Source of the DNA: Tsukamurella paurometabola DSM 20162
GTDB lineage: Bacteria; Actinomycetota; Actinomycetes; Mycobacteriales; Mycobacteriaceae
Direction: 5' to 3'
DNA length: 64,000 bases
NCBI RefSeq assembly: GCF_000092225.1
Contig: NC_014158.1
Span: 1,612,001-1,676,000 of the forward strand
Part shown: positions 7,020-16,390 of the stretch, one piece after another
Position numbering within the stretch: the stretch's first letter is position 1
How the letters are laid out: each line of letters opens with the position of its first letter
Program-made: the position numbers and the translations under genes
The notes under the pieces: generated by a model
What the model saw: only the letters and a program-made list of their open reading frames with translations
What the model was told of the DNA's origin: nothing
Databases searched by the model: none

Positions 7020-8201
7020 ATGGCGTCGGCCGAGAACGTTCTTGCGGCGCTGGGGACGCCGATGTACGTGGTCGCCGCGGTCATGTGCTGGCTGGGAGTC
7101 GCGCTGCACGTCCGTCGATTGCTCGTTGGGCGTCGGTCGACCGGTGCCATCGCGATGCTGTGCGCCTTCGTCTTCAAGAGCGTGACGTTCACCCTCGCCG
7201 TGCCCGCGGTATACGTCTTCGTTGATCGAGTCGTGGAGCTCCCCAACATCTCACGGCTGATCCTCAACGTCTCGGGCGGTGTGCTGTGGACCGGCTCAAC
7301 TTTGATCGCGTTCTCTTTCTGGGAGATCGGCGGCAGCCCCCGGCGCGCCTCCGTGTGGACCTACGTCACGGTCGCGGGCGTCGGCGCGATCGCGATGACG
7401 GTATTGTGGGCCAATTGTCGGCGGGTCGAGGTGGCCAGCGCGTTCCCGGTCGGTGGTGCTCTGAGCCCCGCGATCATCGGCTACCTGACCATGTACATCC
7501 TGGTGCTGTCGATCGGGCTGCGGCAGATGTTGGTGAACTGCACCGCCGGCCAGCAGCTCCCGTTCCGGCCGAATGTGCGAGTCGGGCTGCGCATCACGGC
7601 CTTCGGTGCGCGAACCTACCTGCTGTTCTGTGCGATTCGGGCGACCTCGATCCTGCTCGCGGTCCTCGGCGTCAACGTCTCGGTGCTTCAATTGACGACC
7701 GCACCGCTCACGGCGCTTGCCGTCTCGGTGATGGTGATCGGCCTGTCCGCGATGGCATGGACACCGGTCTCGGGCAGGGTCTCCGAGCGCGCGCGGCGCA
7801 ACCGTGAGTACCGGCACCTGCGTCGGCTCTGGCGCGACCTGTGCGATGTGGACGATGGGATTCGACTGACGCCGCATGGCAGCGTCGTCGGAGATCGCGG
7901 CTTTCGCCTATATCGCCGGGCCATCGAGGTGCAGGACGGTTTGATGGCCATGGTCCCGGCCGAGCTCGCTCGCGCGCTTGCGACCTGTGCGGCGTCCGGT
8001 GACTCAGGCAGGGCGGCGCGGGAGCTCGCCGCCGCCATCGACGAGCGCCTGCGCCCCAGTCGCCCTTCGACACCCCCGAGCGAGCCGGTGGGGCTCTCTC
8101 TGCATGCCCCGTCGGTAGCCGACATCTCCTGGCTCGCGGTGGTGGGGCGGGAGTATCGGCACCTCACTTCGTCGGGGCGGATGCTCAGCCGTATCGCATG
8201 A
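7020..8201 (+). CDS. Multi-pass membrane protein, DUF6545/MAB_1171c-like
   Basis: The 393-residue protein has roughly seven hydrophobic segments in its first 240 residues (for example MYVVAAVMCWLGVALHV, VGGALSPAIIGYLTMYILVL, LTALAVSVMVIGLSAMAW), followed by a cytosolic part of about 150 residues rich in Arg and Ala. This layout and the neighbourhood fit the MAB_1171c-type proteins called putative transporters, which in actinobacteria often accompany an XRE regulator and a HExxH protein. Transport is not demonstrated. It starts two bases after the peptidase stop and closes the three-gene unit. Confidence 0.65.
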   Translation: MASAENVLAALGTPMYVVAAVMCWLGVALHVRRLLVGRRSTGAIAMLCAFVFKSVTFTLAVPAVYVFVDRVVELPNISRLILNVSGGVLWTGSTLIAFSFWEIGGSPRRASVWTYVTVAGVGAIAMTVLWANCRRVEVASAFPVGGALSPAIIGYLTMYILVLSIGLRQMLVNCTAGQQLPFRPNVRVGLRITAFGARTYLLFCAIRATSILLAVLGVNVSVLQLTTAPLTALAVSVMVIGLSAMAWTPVSGRVSERARRNREYRHLRRLWRDLCDVDDGIRLTPHGSVVGDRGFRLYRRAIEVQDGLMAMVPAELARALATCAASGDSGRAARELAAAIDERLRPSRPSTPPSEPVGLSLHAPSVADISWLAVVGREYRHLTSSGRMLSRIA

Positions 8202-8202
8202 G

Positions 8203-8239
8203 TCTCAATATATGAGACACATGTTTCAACATATGGGTT
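8203..8239. promoter_or_regulatory. Two tandem operator-like sites upstream of the YrdC paralogue
   Basis: GTCTCAATATATGAGAC (8203-8219) is a perfect 6-bp inverted repeat around ATATA. A second copy, GTTTCAACATATGGGTT (8223-8239), matches it at 12 of 17 positions and begins exactly 20 bases later, two helical turns. The stretch is AT-rich against its surroundings and overlaps the likely promoter of the gene starting at 8306. Two dimers binding side by side on one face of the DNA is the natural reading. The XRE protein encoded upstream is one candidate ligand. Confidence 0.55.
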
Positions 8240-8305
8240 CCTTTGTTAAGGTATGGATCGGGGCCAAGGTCGGATCCACACCACGGCAAGAGGAATCGAG
8301 GAAAG

Positions 8306-9082
8306 ATGCATGCCACGTCGATCGCCCGTTGGGACGCGCAGTCGGAGGAAGCCGCGGTCGAGCTTCTCGCCTCGGAGGGACACCTGATCGTCAGTCCGAC
8401 CAAAGTGGGCTACATCCTGGCCGCCACGGACGGCGCGGGGCTGGAGCGGAAGTTTGCCGCCAAGCAGCGCAAGCGTACCAAGCCTGGGGTCGTGCTCTGC
8501 TCGTCCCTTGAGCAACTCGCCGAACTCGCGGAGCTCAACGATGAAGTGGCCGAACTCTATCGCGTTCATTGGGATCAGGACATCCTGCTGGGCTGCATCC
8601 TGCCCTGGCGGCCCGACGCCCTGGCCTCGTTCCCGGACTCCGTGGCGCGGGATCTCGCGACAGACCTGCGGCAGACGAGTTGCTTCGTGATCCGGTTCGG
8701 CCGGCCCACCGAGAACATCGCGCGACGGCTGTGGGAGGACCATCGTCGCTTGATGTTCGCTAGCTCGGCGAACCCGTCGGGTATGGGAAACCGGGGCGTG
8801 GTCGAGGGAATCGGCGACCGGATCCGCGACGAGGCGGACCTGATCATTGAGGCTGACGAATATGTGCGCTCTATCCAGCCCGACACTGAGGCTCGCCATG
8901 AGCAGGGCGTGATGGTGTCGTTCGTGGATGCCGAGGGCAAGCTCGTTCCGGTGCAACGTCGACAGCGCTCGATAACGCCGGCTCCGGCGATGATCCGCGG
9001 CGGGTTGCAGCAGGACGAGATCATGGCGAATCTCGCGGGAATCTTCCCGAGCTGGGACTTTCGCCACGGCGACTACTACTGA
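8306..9082 (+). CDS. Sua5/YciO/YrdC-family protein (paralogue)
   Basis: The 258-residue protein has the YrdC fold signatures in modified form: IVSPTKVGYILA in place of the usual PTDTVYGL, KQRKRTKPGVVL as the basic loop and MFASSANPSG as the SxN region. TsaC/Sua5 enzymes make threonylcarbamoyl-AMP for tRNA t6A. The altered first motif, the insertion VHWDQDILLGCILPW and the setting away from other t6A genes suggest an accessory paralogue with a different acceptor or a regulatory role. The ATG at 8306 directly follows GAGGAAAG. It sits behind the tandem operator-like sites, so expression is probably regulated rather than constitutive. Confidence 0.75.
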   Translation: MHATSIARWDAQSEEAAVELLASEGHLIVSPTKVGYILAATDGAGLERKFAAKQRKRTKPGVVLCSSLEQLAELAELNDEVAELYRVHWDQDILLGCILPWRPDALASFPDSVARDLATDLRQTSCFVIRFGRPTENIARRLWEDHRRLMFASSANPSGMGNRGVVEGIGDRIRDEADLIIEADEYVRSIQPDTEARHEQGVMVSFVDAEGKLVPVQRRQRSITPAPAMIRGGLQQDEIMANLAGIFPSWDFRHGDYY

Positions 9083-9302
9083 TCTCAGCTCCAGAGGAAC
9101 ACGTGCAGGTGATTGTCCGTCTCACATGGGGCTCCGGACGGAGTGGGTGGTCACTGGGATGTTGCGAACTTCGCGGTCTAGCTGTCCGATGGTGCTGGTA
9201 CGACGCAAAAGGTCCACTTCTCGTTCGTATCGCCACAGTGATTGTGTAGCTGTACCTCCACGGCGCAGCACCGATACAGGTCCGTGACGCACGCGATCAG
9301 GG

Positions 9303-9611
9303 GTGAGGGGGATGATCCTCACCGGGTACACCTCGATCAGCGCGCTGGTGAAGGCCGAGCTGTTCCCGTCGCACGTGCGGGCGCTGGGCGTGGGCCTCGG
9401 TTACGCCCTGGCCAATTCCATCTTCGGCGGCACCGCACCGCTGATCTACGAGGCGGCCAAGAAGTCCGGCCACATCCCATGGTTCATCGCCTACGTGACG
9501 ATCACCATCGCGATCTCGTTGGCCGTGTACATCTTCTGCCTGCGGAACAAGTCCGAGACCTTCCTCGACCGGGAACGCGGCAGCGCGTTCACGGCGGACT
9601 CCGCGACGTAA
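9303..9611 (+). pseudogene. MHS-family MFS transporter, C-terminal remnant
   Basis: About 100 residues remain, beginning near ILTGYTSISALVKAELF and including VRALGVGLGYALANSIFGG, which correspond to the last two to four transmembrane helices of metabolite:H+ symporters. The intact MHS protein at 19582-21000 has the parallel text VRYAGFAISYNVATAMFGG. Some 340 N-terminal residues are missing and no plausible start region precedes the fragment. The 220 bases between 9083 and 9302 hold nothing I can assign. The fragment ends 19 bases before the kinase start, so a deletion fused the two regions. Confidence 0.75.
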
Positions 9612-9630
9612 CGCGAAGGAGGCAGCGCCG

Positions 9631-10530
9631 GTGCCTATTCTGGGGGACGTGCTGAACCCCGGGGACGTGCTCGCGGACCACACACTGCTGCGACGACTCG
9701 GTGAGGGAGGCGCGGCGCAGGTATTCCTGGCGGACCACCACGGCGAGCGAGTCGCGCTCAAAGTCGGACGGATCACAGACGGCGCGTCGGCCGCGACGAT
9801 GGACCGCGAGGCGGAAGTCGGACGGCGGTTTCGTGATCCGAACGTGGTCCCGGTGCTCGGGCGGGGGCGCGCCGAGGCCCGCCGGAGCGGTCACGTCATC
9901 GGACCGCCACGGGAGTGGCTGGCACTGCGATACATCGACGGTTCCCCGGCCGTCCGACTGGTGCCTCGCACCGGCACGGAGCCCGATCTTCCGGTGATCA
10001 CCGCAATAGTGATCGACATCGCGGCCGCCCTCGACAGCGCCCACCGGCACGGCATCGTGCATCGGGACGTCAAACCCGGAAACATCCTGGTCGGGCACCG
10101 CGACGGTCGCCCCACCGGGTTTCTTACCGATTTCGGGCTCGCCAGTGTCGATCCGAGCGCCCCGCCGGACAGAGGGTCGGTGGACGTCTCGATCGGATAC
10201 GCGGCACCGGAAGCCCTGCGCGGCCACCCGGCGACCGCTGCCACGGACGAGTACGGTTTCGCAGCGACCGCTTTCGAACTGCTCACCGGCGCGCCGCCGT
10301 TTCCGCGCGCCACCCGGCTCGCGACCACCTTCGCGCACCTGCATGAGGCGCCGCCCGCGCCCGACCAGCGTCGCCGCTGGCTCCCTGGATCGCTCACCGC
10401 TGTGTTCGCCAAGGCACTGGCCAAACGGCCCGAAGATCGATACCGGACCTGTGGCGAGCTCGCCGGGATCCTGGAACGCACGCTGCGGGACGTGGCTCCA
10501 CCGGTCGCCGGACACCGGCGCCGACGTTAG
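9631..10530 (+). CDS. Serine/threonine protein kinase, soluble
   Basis: The 299-residue protein is a bare Hanks-type kinase domain. It has the glycine loop LGEGGAAQVF, Lys44 in VALKV, the catalytic loop HRDVKPGN with Asp146 and Asn151, DFG with Asp167 and an APE-like AAPEAL. There is no transmembrane helix or PASTA domain, unlike PknB, so it acts in the cytosol. GTG 9631 is placed eight bases after AAGGAGG. The activation loop is short (SVDPSAPPDRGSVDVSIGY). It stands alone between a transporter remnant and a permease, so no substrate can be suggested from context. Confidence 0.9.
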   Translation: MPILGDVLNPGDVLADHTLLRRLGEGGAAQVFLADHHGERVALKVGRITDGASAATMDREAEVGRRFRDPNVVPVLGRGRAEARRSGHVIGPPREWLALRYIDGSPAVRLVPRTGTEPDLPVITAIVIDIAAALDSAHRHGIVHRDVKPGNILVGHRDGRPTGFLTDFGLASVDPSAPPDRGSVDVSIGYAAPEALRGHPATAATDEYGFAATAFELLTGAPPFPRATRLATTFAHLHEAPPAPDQRRRWLPGSLTAVFAKALAKRPEDRYRTCGELAGILERTLRDVAPPVAGHRRRR

Positions 10531-10622
10531 TGCGCCCGTAACACGCCGGCACCCTGCCCGTCACACTCTGTTCCTACGTTCGTCGCAGTCGACCACACTG
10601 CGGCGAAAGGGAGTCCCGGACC

Positions 10623-12098
10623 GTGACTCAGACCGACTACGACCATTCCGCCCTCGCTCACGAGGAAGAGGGCTACCACAAGAGTCTCAAACCGAGACAG
10701 ATTCAAATGATCGCCATCGGCGGTGCGATCGGCACGGGCCTGTTCATGGGGGCGGGCGGTCGCCTCCATGATGCGGGGCCGGGACTCTTTCTCGTGTACG
10801 CGGTGTGCGGTGTCGTCGTCTTCTTCATCCTCCGCGCGCTGGGGGAGCTGGTGCTGCACCGGCCATCGTCCGGGTCCTTCGTCTCATACGCTCGCGAATT
10901 CTTCGGGGAGAAGACCGCTTTCGTCACCGGGTGGCTGTACTTCTTCAACTGGGCCGCCACCGCGATCGTCGACGTCACCGCGATCGCCCTGTACGTGCAC
11001 TACTGGGGCGCGTTCGAATCCGTGCCACAGTGGCTGATCGCGCTGATCGCGCTGGCCATCGTGATGGCGATGAACGTGATCTCGGTCAAGCTCTTCGGCG
11101 AGCTTGAATTCTGGGCCGCCATCATCAAAGTTGCAGCCCTCGTCGGGTTTCTCGTGGTGGGCATCATCTTCCTGGCGAGCCGGGCGGAGGTGGACGGGCG
11201 ACCCACCGGGCTCTCGGTGATCTCCGACAACGGCGGCCTGCTCCCGCAGGGCACCCTGTCGCTGGTACTGGTGGTGTCCGGGGTCGTCTTCGCTTATGCC
11301 GCCGTCGAACTCGTGGGAATCGCTGCAGGGGAGACCGCGGAGCCCGCGAAAGTGATGCCGCGCGCGATCAACTCGGTGATCGTGCGTATCGCGGTGTTCT
11401 ACGTGGGCTCACTGATCCTGCTCGCGCTACTGGTGCCGTACACCGAGTTCGCCAAGGGGACCAGCCCGTTCGTCACCTTCTTCTCCAAGATCGGCGTGCC
11501 CTACGCGGGTGACGTGATGAATCTGGTGGTGCTCACGGCAGCCTTGTCGAGCCTCAACGCCGGACTCTACTCAACGGGCCGGATCCTGCGATCCATGGCG
11601 CTCAACGGCAGTGGGCCGAAGTTCACCGGAAAGATGAACCGCAACGGGGTGCCGTTCGGCGGGATCGCGCTGACCGGCGCGCTCACTCTGCTCGGGGTGG
11701 TGCTCAATCTGTTCGTGCCGGAGGAGGCGTTCAACATCGCGCTGGACCTGTCCGCGCTGGGCATCATCGCAACCTGGGCGATGATCCTGCTCTGCCAGAT
11801 CCAGCTGCACCGTTGGGCGGACCGCGGCATCGTCACCCGGCCTGCGTTCCGTCAACCGCTCTCACCGTGGACGAGCTACCTCTCGCTCGTCTTCCTCGCC
11901 GCCGTCGTGGTCCTGATGTGCTACGAGAACTACTGGAACCTGATCGCGATCATCGCACTGGTGCCGATGCTGGTCGGTGGCTGGTACGCGGTGCGCGGCA
12001 GGGTGATGGCGATAGCGGCGGAACGGGAGGGCTTCACCGGGAACTACCCGGTGGTGCCGGAACCGCCGATCCCCGCCGATCACTCCAAGGAGGACTGA
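10623..12098 (+). CDS. ansP: Amino-acid permease, AnsP/GABA-permease type
   Basis: The 491-residue protein belongs to the AAT branch of the APC superfamily: it opens with [20 protein letters not shown] and GTGLFMGAG, the conserved first half-helix, and has twelve hydrophobic segments up to about residue 460. Closest in feel are L-asparagine permeases and GABA permeases; the text [12 protein letters not shown] and GEMSAEP-like [13 protein letters not shown] are shared by both groups, so the substrate is uncertain and the symbol is provisional. GTG at 10623 follows AAAGGGAG. It converges on ectC with 25 bases between stops. Confidence 0.85.
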   Translation: MTQTDYDHSALAHEEEGYHKSLKPRQIQMIAIGGAIGTGLFMGAGGRLHDAGPGLFLVYAVCGVVVFFILRALGELVLHRPSSGSFVSYAREFFGEKTAFVTGWLYFFNWAATAIVDVTAIALYVHYWGAFESVPQWLIALIALAIVMAMNVISVKLFGELEFWAAIIKVAALVGFLVVGIIFLASRAEVDGRPTGLSVISDNGGLLPQGTLSLVLVVSGVVFAYAAVELVGIAAGETAEPAKVMPRAINSVIVRIAVFYVGSLILLALLVPYTEFAKGTSPFVTFFSKIGVPYAGDVMNLVVLTAALSSLNAGLYSTGRILRSMALNGSGPKFTGKMNRNGVPFGGIALTGALTLLGVVLNLFVPEEAFNIALDLSALGIIATWAMILLCQIQLHRWADRGIVTRPAFRQPLSPWTSYLSLVFLAAVVVLMCYENYWNLIAIIALVPMLVGGWYAVRGRVMAIAAEREGFTGNYPVVPEPPIPADHSKED

Positions 12099-12123
12099 GC
12101 GGCGGGGAACGGTGGGAAAAGTT

Positions 12124-12516
12124 CTACTCCGGGACAGCGACCAGCGGGTACACGCCGTTCTCGTCGTGCACCTCGGTGCCGACGACCGGCGGATTGAACA
12201 CGCACAGCATGCGCATCCGGGTCCGCGTGGTCACGGTGTGCCGCTCGTTACCGTCGAGCAGGTACATCGTGCCGGGAGCCAGGGGGTACTCGATGCCGGT
12301 CTCCCGATCGAGCAGAGTTCCCTCGCCCTCCACCAGCCACACGGCCTCGACGTGGTTGGCGTAGTGGAACTCATTGACGGTACCCGGCTCGATCGTGGTC
12401 TCGTGAAACGAGAAGCCGACCTTGTCGCCGCCCAGCACGATCCGCTTACTGCGCCAATGTCCCGCGGCCACATCGCGATCGGTGCCGGTGATCTCGTCGG
12501 TGGTGCGCACGATCAT
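12124..12516 (-). CDS. ectC: L-ectoine synthase
   Basis: The 130-residue cupin protein closes the ring of N-acetyl-diaminobutyrate to ectoine, the last step. It carries the EctC signatures [44 protein letters not shown] and [11 protein letters not shown]. Its ATG overlaps the ectB stop (ATGA), so the two are translationally coupled. Length equals the usual EctC. No ectD hydroxylase follows; the next gene on this side is the convergent permease. The product is therefore expected to be ectoine only, unless ectD lies elsewhere. Confidence 0.97.
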   Translation of the reverse strand: MIVRTTDEITGTDRDVAAGHWRSKRIVLGGDKVGFSFHETTIEPGTVNEFHYANHVEAVWLVEGEGTLLDRETGIEYPLAPGTMYLLDGNERHTVTTRTRMRMLCVFNPPVVGTEVHDENGVYPLVAVPE

Positions 12517-13844
12517 CGCGACAGCACCTCCGCGACGGCCTGCTCGAGAAGATCGAGGCCCTGCTCCAGCTCACCGTCGGTGATGGTGAGCGGGGGGAGC
12601 AGCTTGACGACCTCGTCGCGCGGGCCGGAGGACTCGGCGAGGAGGCCCAACCGGTAGGCGGCGGCGCACGCCTCGCCCGCCTTCTCCGGGGTGGTGAACG
12701 ACAGGCCCTGCACCAGGCCGCGACCGCGGGTGGTCAGGTCGTCCGGGTACGCCTCGCACAGCGCCTGGAAACGGCGCTCGATGACCTCGCCCTTGCGCAG
12801 GGTCTCGTGCTCCAGGGTGTCATCCGACCAGTACGCATCGATAGCGGCCTTGGCTGTCACGAACGCGGGGTTGTTGCCGCGGAAGGTGCCGTTGTGCTCA
12901 CCGGGGAGCCACACGTCGAGCTCCGGCTTGAACAGCGTGAGCGCCATCGGCAGGCCGTAGCCGCCGATCGACTTCGACAGGGTCACGATATCCGGGGTGA
13001 TCCCGGCCTCCTCGAACGAGAAGAACGGACCGGTGCGGCCGCAGCCCATCTGCACATCGTCGACGATGAGCAGGATGTCGTGGCGCTTGAGCAGATCGGC
13101 CAGTGCGCGGAGCCACTCGGCGCGGGCGACGTTGACGCCGCCCTCGCCCTGCACGGTCTCCACGATCGCCGCCGCAGGCAGATTCAGACCGCTGCCCGAA
13201 TCCTCCAGCAGGCGCTCGAACCAGGAGAAGTCCGGGACCGTGCCGTCGAAGTAGTTGTCGAAGGGCATCGGGGTCGAATGCACCAGCGGTACACCGGCGC
13301 CCGCGCGCTTCATCGAGTTACCGGTCACCGACAGAGCGCCCAGCGTCATGCCGTGGAAAGCGTTGGTGAAGTTGACCACCGACTCGCGGCCGGTCACCTT
13401 GCGGGCCAGCTTCAGCGCCGCCTCCACGGTGTTGGCACCGGTCGGGCCGGGGAACTGCACCTTGTAGTCGAGTCCGCGCGGGGTGAGGATCTTGTCCTGG
13501 AAGGTCTGCAGGAACTCGCCCTTGGCCACGGTCGACATGTCGAGGCCGTGGGTGATCCGGCCGCTGGTGATGTAGTCGACCAATGCGTCGCGCAGGATCG
13601 GGTTGTTGTGGCCGTAGTTCAGCGCGCCCGCGCCGGCGAAGAAGTCGAGGTAGCGGTTGCCCTCGGTGTCCTGCAACCAGGCGCCCTCGGCCTTGTCGAA
13701 GACGGCGGGCCAGGAGCGGGAGTAGCTGCGGACCTGGGACTCGCGGTCAGCGAAGATATCGGCGTCGAAGCCCTGCCCGCTGCTCACCTCGCGTTGTGCG
13801 GGGAAGTCCTCGGTTCGGACGTTTTCCTCGGTCAGAGTGGACAT
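12513..13844 (-). CDS. ectB: Diaminobutyrate-2-oxoglutarate transaminase
   Basis: The 443-residue class III PLP aminotransferase converts aspartate semialdehyde to 2,4-diaminobutyrate using glutamate, the first committed step of ectoine synthesis. Visible are [18 protein letters not shown] near the N-terminus, the PLP region [12 protein letters not shown] and the Schiff-base lysine in [12 protein letters not shown]. Length matches EctB (about 420-430) with a slightly extended N-terminus. ATG 13844 follows GGAGGATC. It is 61 bases downstream of ectA and overlaps ectC. Confidence 0.97.
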   Translation of the reverse strand: MSTLTEENVRTEDFPAQREVSSGQGFDADIFADRESQVRSYSRSWPAVFDKAEGAWLQDTEGNRYLDFFAGAGALNYGHNNPILRDALVDYITSGRITHGLDMSTVAKGEFLQTFQDKILTPRGLDYKVQFPGPTGANTVEAALKLARKVTGRESVVNFTNAFHGMTLGALSVTGNSMKRAGAGVPLVHSTPMPFDNYFDGTVPDFSWFERLLEDSGSGLNLPAAAIVETVQGEGGVNVARAEWLRALADLLKRHDILLIVDDVQMGCGRTGPFFSFEEAGITPDIVTLSKSIGGYGLPMALTLFKPELDVWLPGEHNGTFRGNNPAFVTAKAAIDAYWSDDTLEHETLRKGEVIERRFQALCEAYPDDLTTRGRGLVQGLSFTTPEKAGEACAAAYRLGLLAESSGPRDEVVKLLPPLTITDGELEQGLDLLEQAVAEVLSR

Positions 13845-13905
13845 GTGATCCTCCTGGTGACCACGGGCCGGTGGAGATATCGATCGTCGCGGAACGGCGG
13901 AACCG

Positions 13906-14436
13906 TTAGGCGGGATCGATGGTGTAGAGCTGCTCCGGCTCGTGGGGCTCGGATTCGATGGGGGAGATGTGGTGCGAAGCGAACAGATCGCGCACCGTGA
14001 GGGTGGAATGGCGTCGCTTCGCGACGGAGCCGAAGAGCTCCTGAGACGCCGTGTTGGACGCGGTGATCGTGGTCTCCAGGCGTGTTACGCCCGCCACCGC
14101 AAGACTGTCCAACAGGTCGATGAGCATTCGCGACGCGATGCCGTGGCCGCGGTGGGCCGCGTCGACGGCCACCTGCCACACGAACAACGTGTCCGGGCGC
14201 TCAGGTCGTCGATAACCGGAGACGAATCCGGCCACGGCACCGTCGTGCTCGGCGACGATCGAGGTGTCGGCGAAGTCGCGGCACCACAGCGTGTAGGCGT
14301 ACGTCGAATTGAGGTCGAGAACTGCCGTGTCTCGGGCGATTTCCCACAGCCGCACACCGTCGTCGAGCGACGGGTGCCGGGTGGTTACCCCCGCGTTCGC
14401 GGTGGCTGGGGTGGTGCTCTTCTGAGACGGGCTCAT
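13906..14436 (-). CDS. ectA: L-2,4-diaminobutyrate N-acetyltransferase
   Basis: This 176-residue GNAT protein transfers acetyl from acetyl-CoA to diaminobutyrate. It contains LDLNSTYAYTLWCRDFADTS, typical for EctA, and the acetyl-CoA loop VDAAHRGHGIASRML. I start it at the ATG 14436; a TTG at 14454 is in frame but has no better ribosome site. It heads the ectABC operon. Upstream lie two TTCGAA palindromes 13 bases apart that could be part of osmotic control. Confidence 0.95.
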   Translation of the reverse strand: MSPSQKSTTPATANAGVTTRHPSLDDGVRLWEIARDTAVLDLNSTYAYTLWCRDFADTSIVAEHDGAVAGFVSGYRRPERPDTLFVWQVAVDAAHRGHGIASRMLIDLLDSLAVAGVTRLETTITASNTASQELFGSVAKRRHSTLTVRDLFASHHISPIESEPHEPEQLYTIDPA

Positions 14437-14479
14437 CGGACTCGACGCTAACAACCGGCCGACGCGAAATCACGTTGCC

Positions 14480-14498
14480 TTCGAAACTGCCCTTCGAA
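14480..14498. promoter_or_regulatory. Paired TTCGAA palindromes upstream of ectA
   Basis: TTCGAA occurs at 14480-14485 and again at 14493-14498, inside the direct repeat CCTTCGAAA with a 13-base period. The pair lies about 45-60 bases before ectA on the minus strand, a usual place for an operator or activator site. No known binding-site consensus is recognised, so this is a candidate only. Confidence 0.35.
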
Positions 14499-14540
14499 AC
14501 CCTCATGTATCCCCTGGGAGGCGGCTGTCTGTGATGTGGG

Positions 14541-15425
14541 TCACATGGATGTGGTTTCCGGCAGGATCCGGGCCAACGCCCCGGATTCCAGGGCTGCCCA
14601 GGCCGCACCGTCGGGTCCCACCGTGATGCCGTGCGGTTCGGAACCGGGAACGGGCAGTTCATAGCGGGTGACGGTGCCGACCGGGGCGACCTCGGTGACG
14701 GCGTTGCCGGCCCATTCGGTGACCCACACCGTTCCGCTGGGGGCGAAGCACACGGCGTGCGGGCGCGGGTTCGGGTCGCCCAGGGCGACGCGGGTGATGT
14801 CGCCACCGGGTGTCATCCGGGCCACGCGCCCGGCTCCGATCTCGGCGATCCACAGCGCTCCGTCGGAGGCTGCGGCGATCCCGACCGGGGCGCAGCCGGG
14901 GGCGTCGAGTGGGTGGATCGAGATCGCGCCGCCGGCCTCGACGCGGCCCAGTGCGTCGGCGCCGTTCAGCGTGAACCACAGTGCGCCGTCCGGCGCCGCG
15001 GTGATGGCCGAGGGGAAGGCCCCCGCGATGGGGAGCGGGAATTCCGTCACCTCGCCGGCAACGGTGATCCGGCCGATCCGGTCGGTCGCGGTCTGGGTGA
15101 ACCACAGCGCACCGTCGGGTCCGGTGACGATGCCGAACGGTCCACTGCCGGCTGGCAGGTCGTGGTGCGTCACGGTGCCCGCGATGCTGATCCGCCCGAT
15201 GCGGTGGGCGCGGTATTCGGTGAACCAGAGCGCACCGTCGGGGCCGACCGTGATCACGGTGGGGCCGGTGCCCGCCCCGACCGGATGGCGATCGACGGTG
15301 CCGGTGGCCGGGTCCAGGCGTCCGATCTCGCCGCTGTCGACCAGGGTGAACCACAGGGCACCGTCGGGTCCGGTGACCAGTGCGTACGGTCCGCCCGGGC
15401 CGACCTCGTAGATCTCCGTGCTCAT
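14541..15425 (-). CDS. Virginiamycin B lyase-like beta-propeller protein
   Basis: The 294-residue protein is made of seven repeats of about 42 residues, each with a GPDGALWFT-type strand (GPDGALWFTLVDSGEIGRL, GPDGALWFTEYRAHRIGRI and so on), the pattern of the Vgb seven-bladed propeller. Vgb linearises streptogramin B antibiotics by elimination; many chromosomal homologues are streptogramin-lyase-like and unproven. There is no signal peptide. It overlaps the upstream ribokinase gene by four bases (ATGA), so the pair is cotranslated; that pairing does not suggest antibiotic resistance. Function as a lyase on another cyclic ester is possible. Confidence 0.8.
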   Translation of the reverse strand: MSTEIYEVGPGGPYALVTGPDGALWFTLVDSGEIGRLDPATGTVDRHPVGAGTGPTVITVGPDGALWFTEYRAHRIGRISIAGTVTHHDLPAGSGPFGIVTGPDGALWFTQTATDRIGRITVAGEVTEFPLPIAGAFPSAITAAPDGALWFTLNGADALGRVEAGGAISIHPLDAPGCAPVGIAAASDGALWIAEIGAGRVARMTPGGDITRVALGDPNPRPHAVCFAPSGTVWVTEWAGNAVTEVAPVGTVTRYELPVPGSEPHGITVGPDGAAWAALESGALARILPETTSM

Positions 15426-16282
15426 CGTGCGGCCCGCTCGTCGAGGAACGCGTCGACCTCGGATGCGGTGGGTGCTGCGGCCGCACCCGCGGCGGTCGCA
15501 GTGAGCGCGCCCGCGGCGTTCGCGCGCAGCAGGCGCTCCGCGGGCGGCAGGGTCCAGTTCGCGGCGAGGGCGCCGGCGAAAGCGTCGCCCGCGCCGGTGG
15601 TGTCGACCACGTCGACGGTGAGCCCAGGCGATTCGACGGTGCCCTCCGGTCCGGTGGCGCGCGCCCCGGCGCCGCCGAGAGTGGTGATCACGTGCGGTAC
15701 CCGGCGCACTGATCCGGCGAGGGTCCGCGCCTCGTCCCGGTTGACGATCACCCCGTCGAGCAGGGCGACCAGCTCGTCGGGCAGGGCTTGCACCGGAGAG
15801 GGATTGAGGAGCACCGTGGTTGCGTTCGCGCGGGCGATCCGGGCCGCGTCGAGCACCACGCGCAGCGGGATCTCCAGTTGCAGGAGCAGGACGTCCGCTG
15901 CCGCGATCGCGGCGCGGCCCGTGTCGTCGAGCGTGACCTCGGCGTTCGCGCCCGGGACCACGATGATGTGGTTCTCGCCGGATCCGTCGACGGTGACGTT
16001 CGCGAAACCGGTGCTACCGGGGATCCGGCGCACGGGAGAGATGTCGACGCCCGCCGCGGTGAGCGAGCCGAGCACGGTAGCCGCGGCGGCGTCGTCGCCG
16101 ACCGCGCCGACGAACACCGTCTCCGCGCCCGACCGGGCTGCCGAGCGCGCCTGGTTCGCGCCCTTACCTCCCTGCCCGAACGAGACCGACACTCCTGCGA
16201 TGGTCTCCCCGGGCCGCGGGAACCGTTCGCACACGGTCACTGCGTCCAGGTTGATACTTCCCACCACGACCACTGAAGCCAT
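15422..16282 (-). CDS. rbsK: Ribokinase-like PfkB sugar kinase
   Basis: The 286-residue kinase has the PfkB N-terminal signature VSFGQGGKGANQA and the C-terminal VDTTGAGDAFAGAL with the catalytic Asp, and begins VVVVGSINLD as ribokinases do. It should phosphorylate ribose or a similar sugar with ATP. There is no ribose transporter or RbsD next to it; its only partner is the coupled propeller gene. It is divergent from the flavin monooxygenase at 16391 with a 108-base shared promoter region. Specificity beyond PfkB/ribokinase type is uncertain. Confidence 0.85.
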   Translation of the reverse strand: MASVVVVGSINLDAVTVCERFPRPGETIAGVSVSFGQGGKGANQARSAARSGAETVFVGAVGDDAAAATVLGSLTAAGVDISPVRRIPGSTGFANVTVDGSGENHIIVVPGANAEVTLDDTGRAAIAAADVLLLQLEIPLRVVLDAARIARANATTVLLNPSPVQALPDELVALLDGVIVNRDEARTLAGSVRRVPHVITTLGGAGARATGPEGTVESPGLTVDVVDTTGAGDAFAGALAANWTLPPAERLLRANAAGALTATAAGAAAAPTASEVDAFLDERAAR

Positions 16283-16390
16283 TCCCGAACCCTACGGCCT
16301 CGCCGTGCGGCAGCTCACCTCGCCTGAGCTGGCGTCAGCCTGATCGCAAGGGTGGGCGGGGGGTGACCGCGCGGCCTACCGTCGGCCACC

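Noticed and set aside
9083-9302. Possible IS remnant in the 220-base gap
   Set aside because: The minus-strand text (SLWRYEREVDLLRRTSTIGQ) did not match a transposase family I can name, and no inverted-repeat ends were found.
14541-15425. Regular 120-130-base periodicity, first suspected to be a DNA repeat array
   Set aside because: The periodicity is that of seven propeller blades in the Vgb-like protein; it is coding, not a CRISPR or satellite array.
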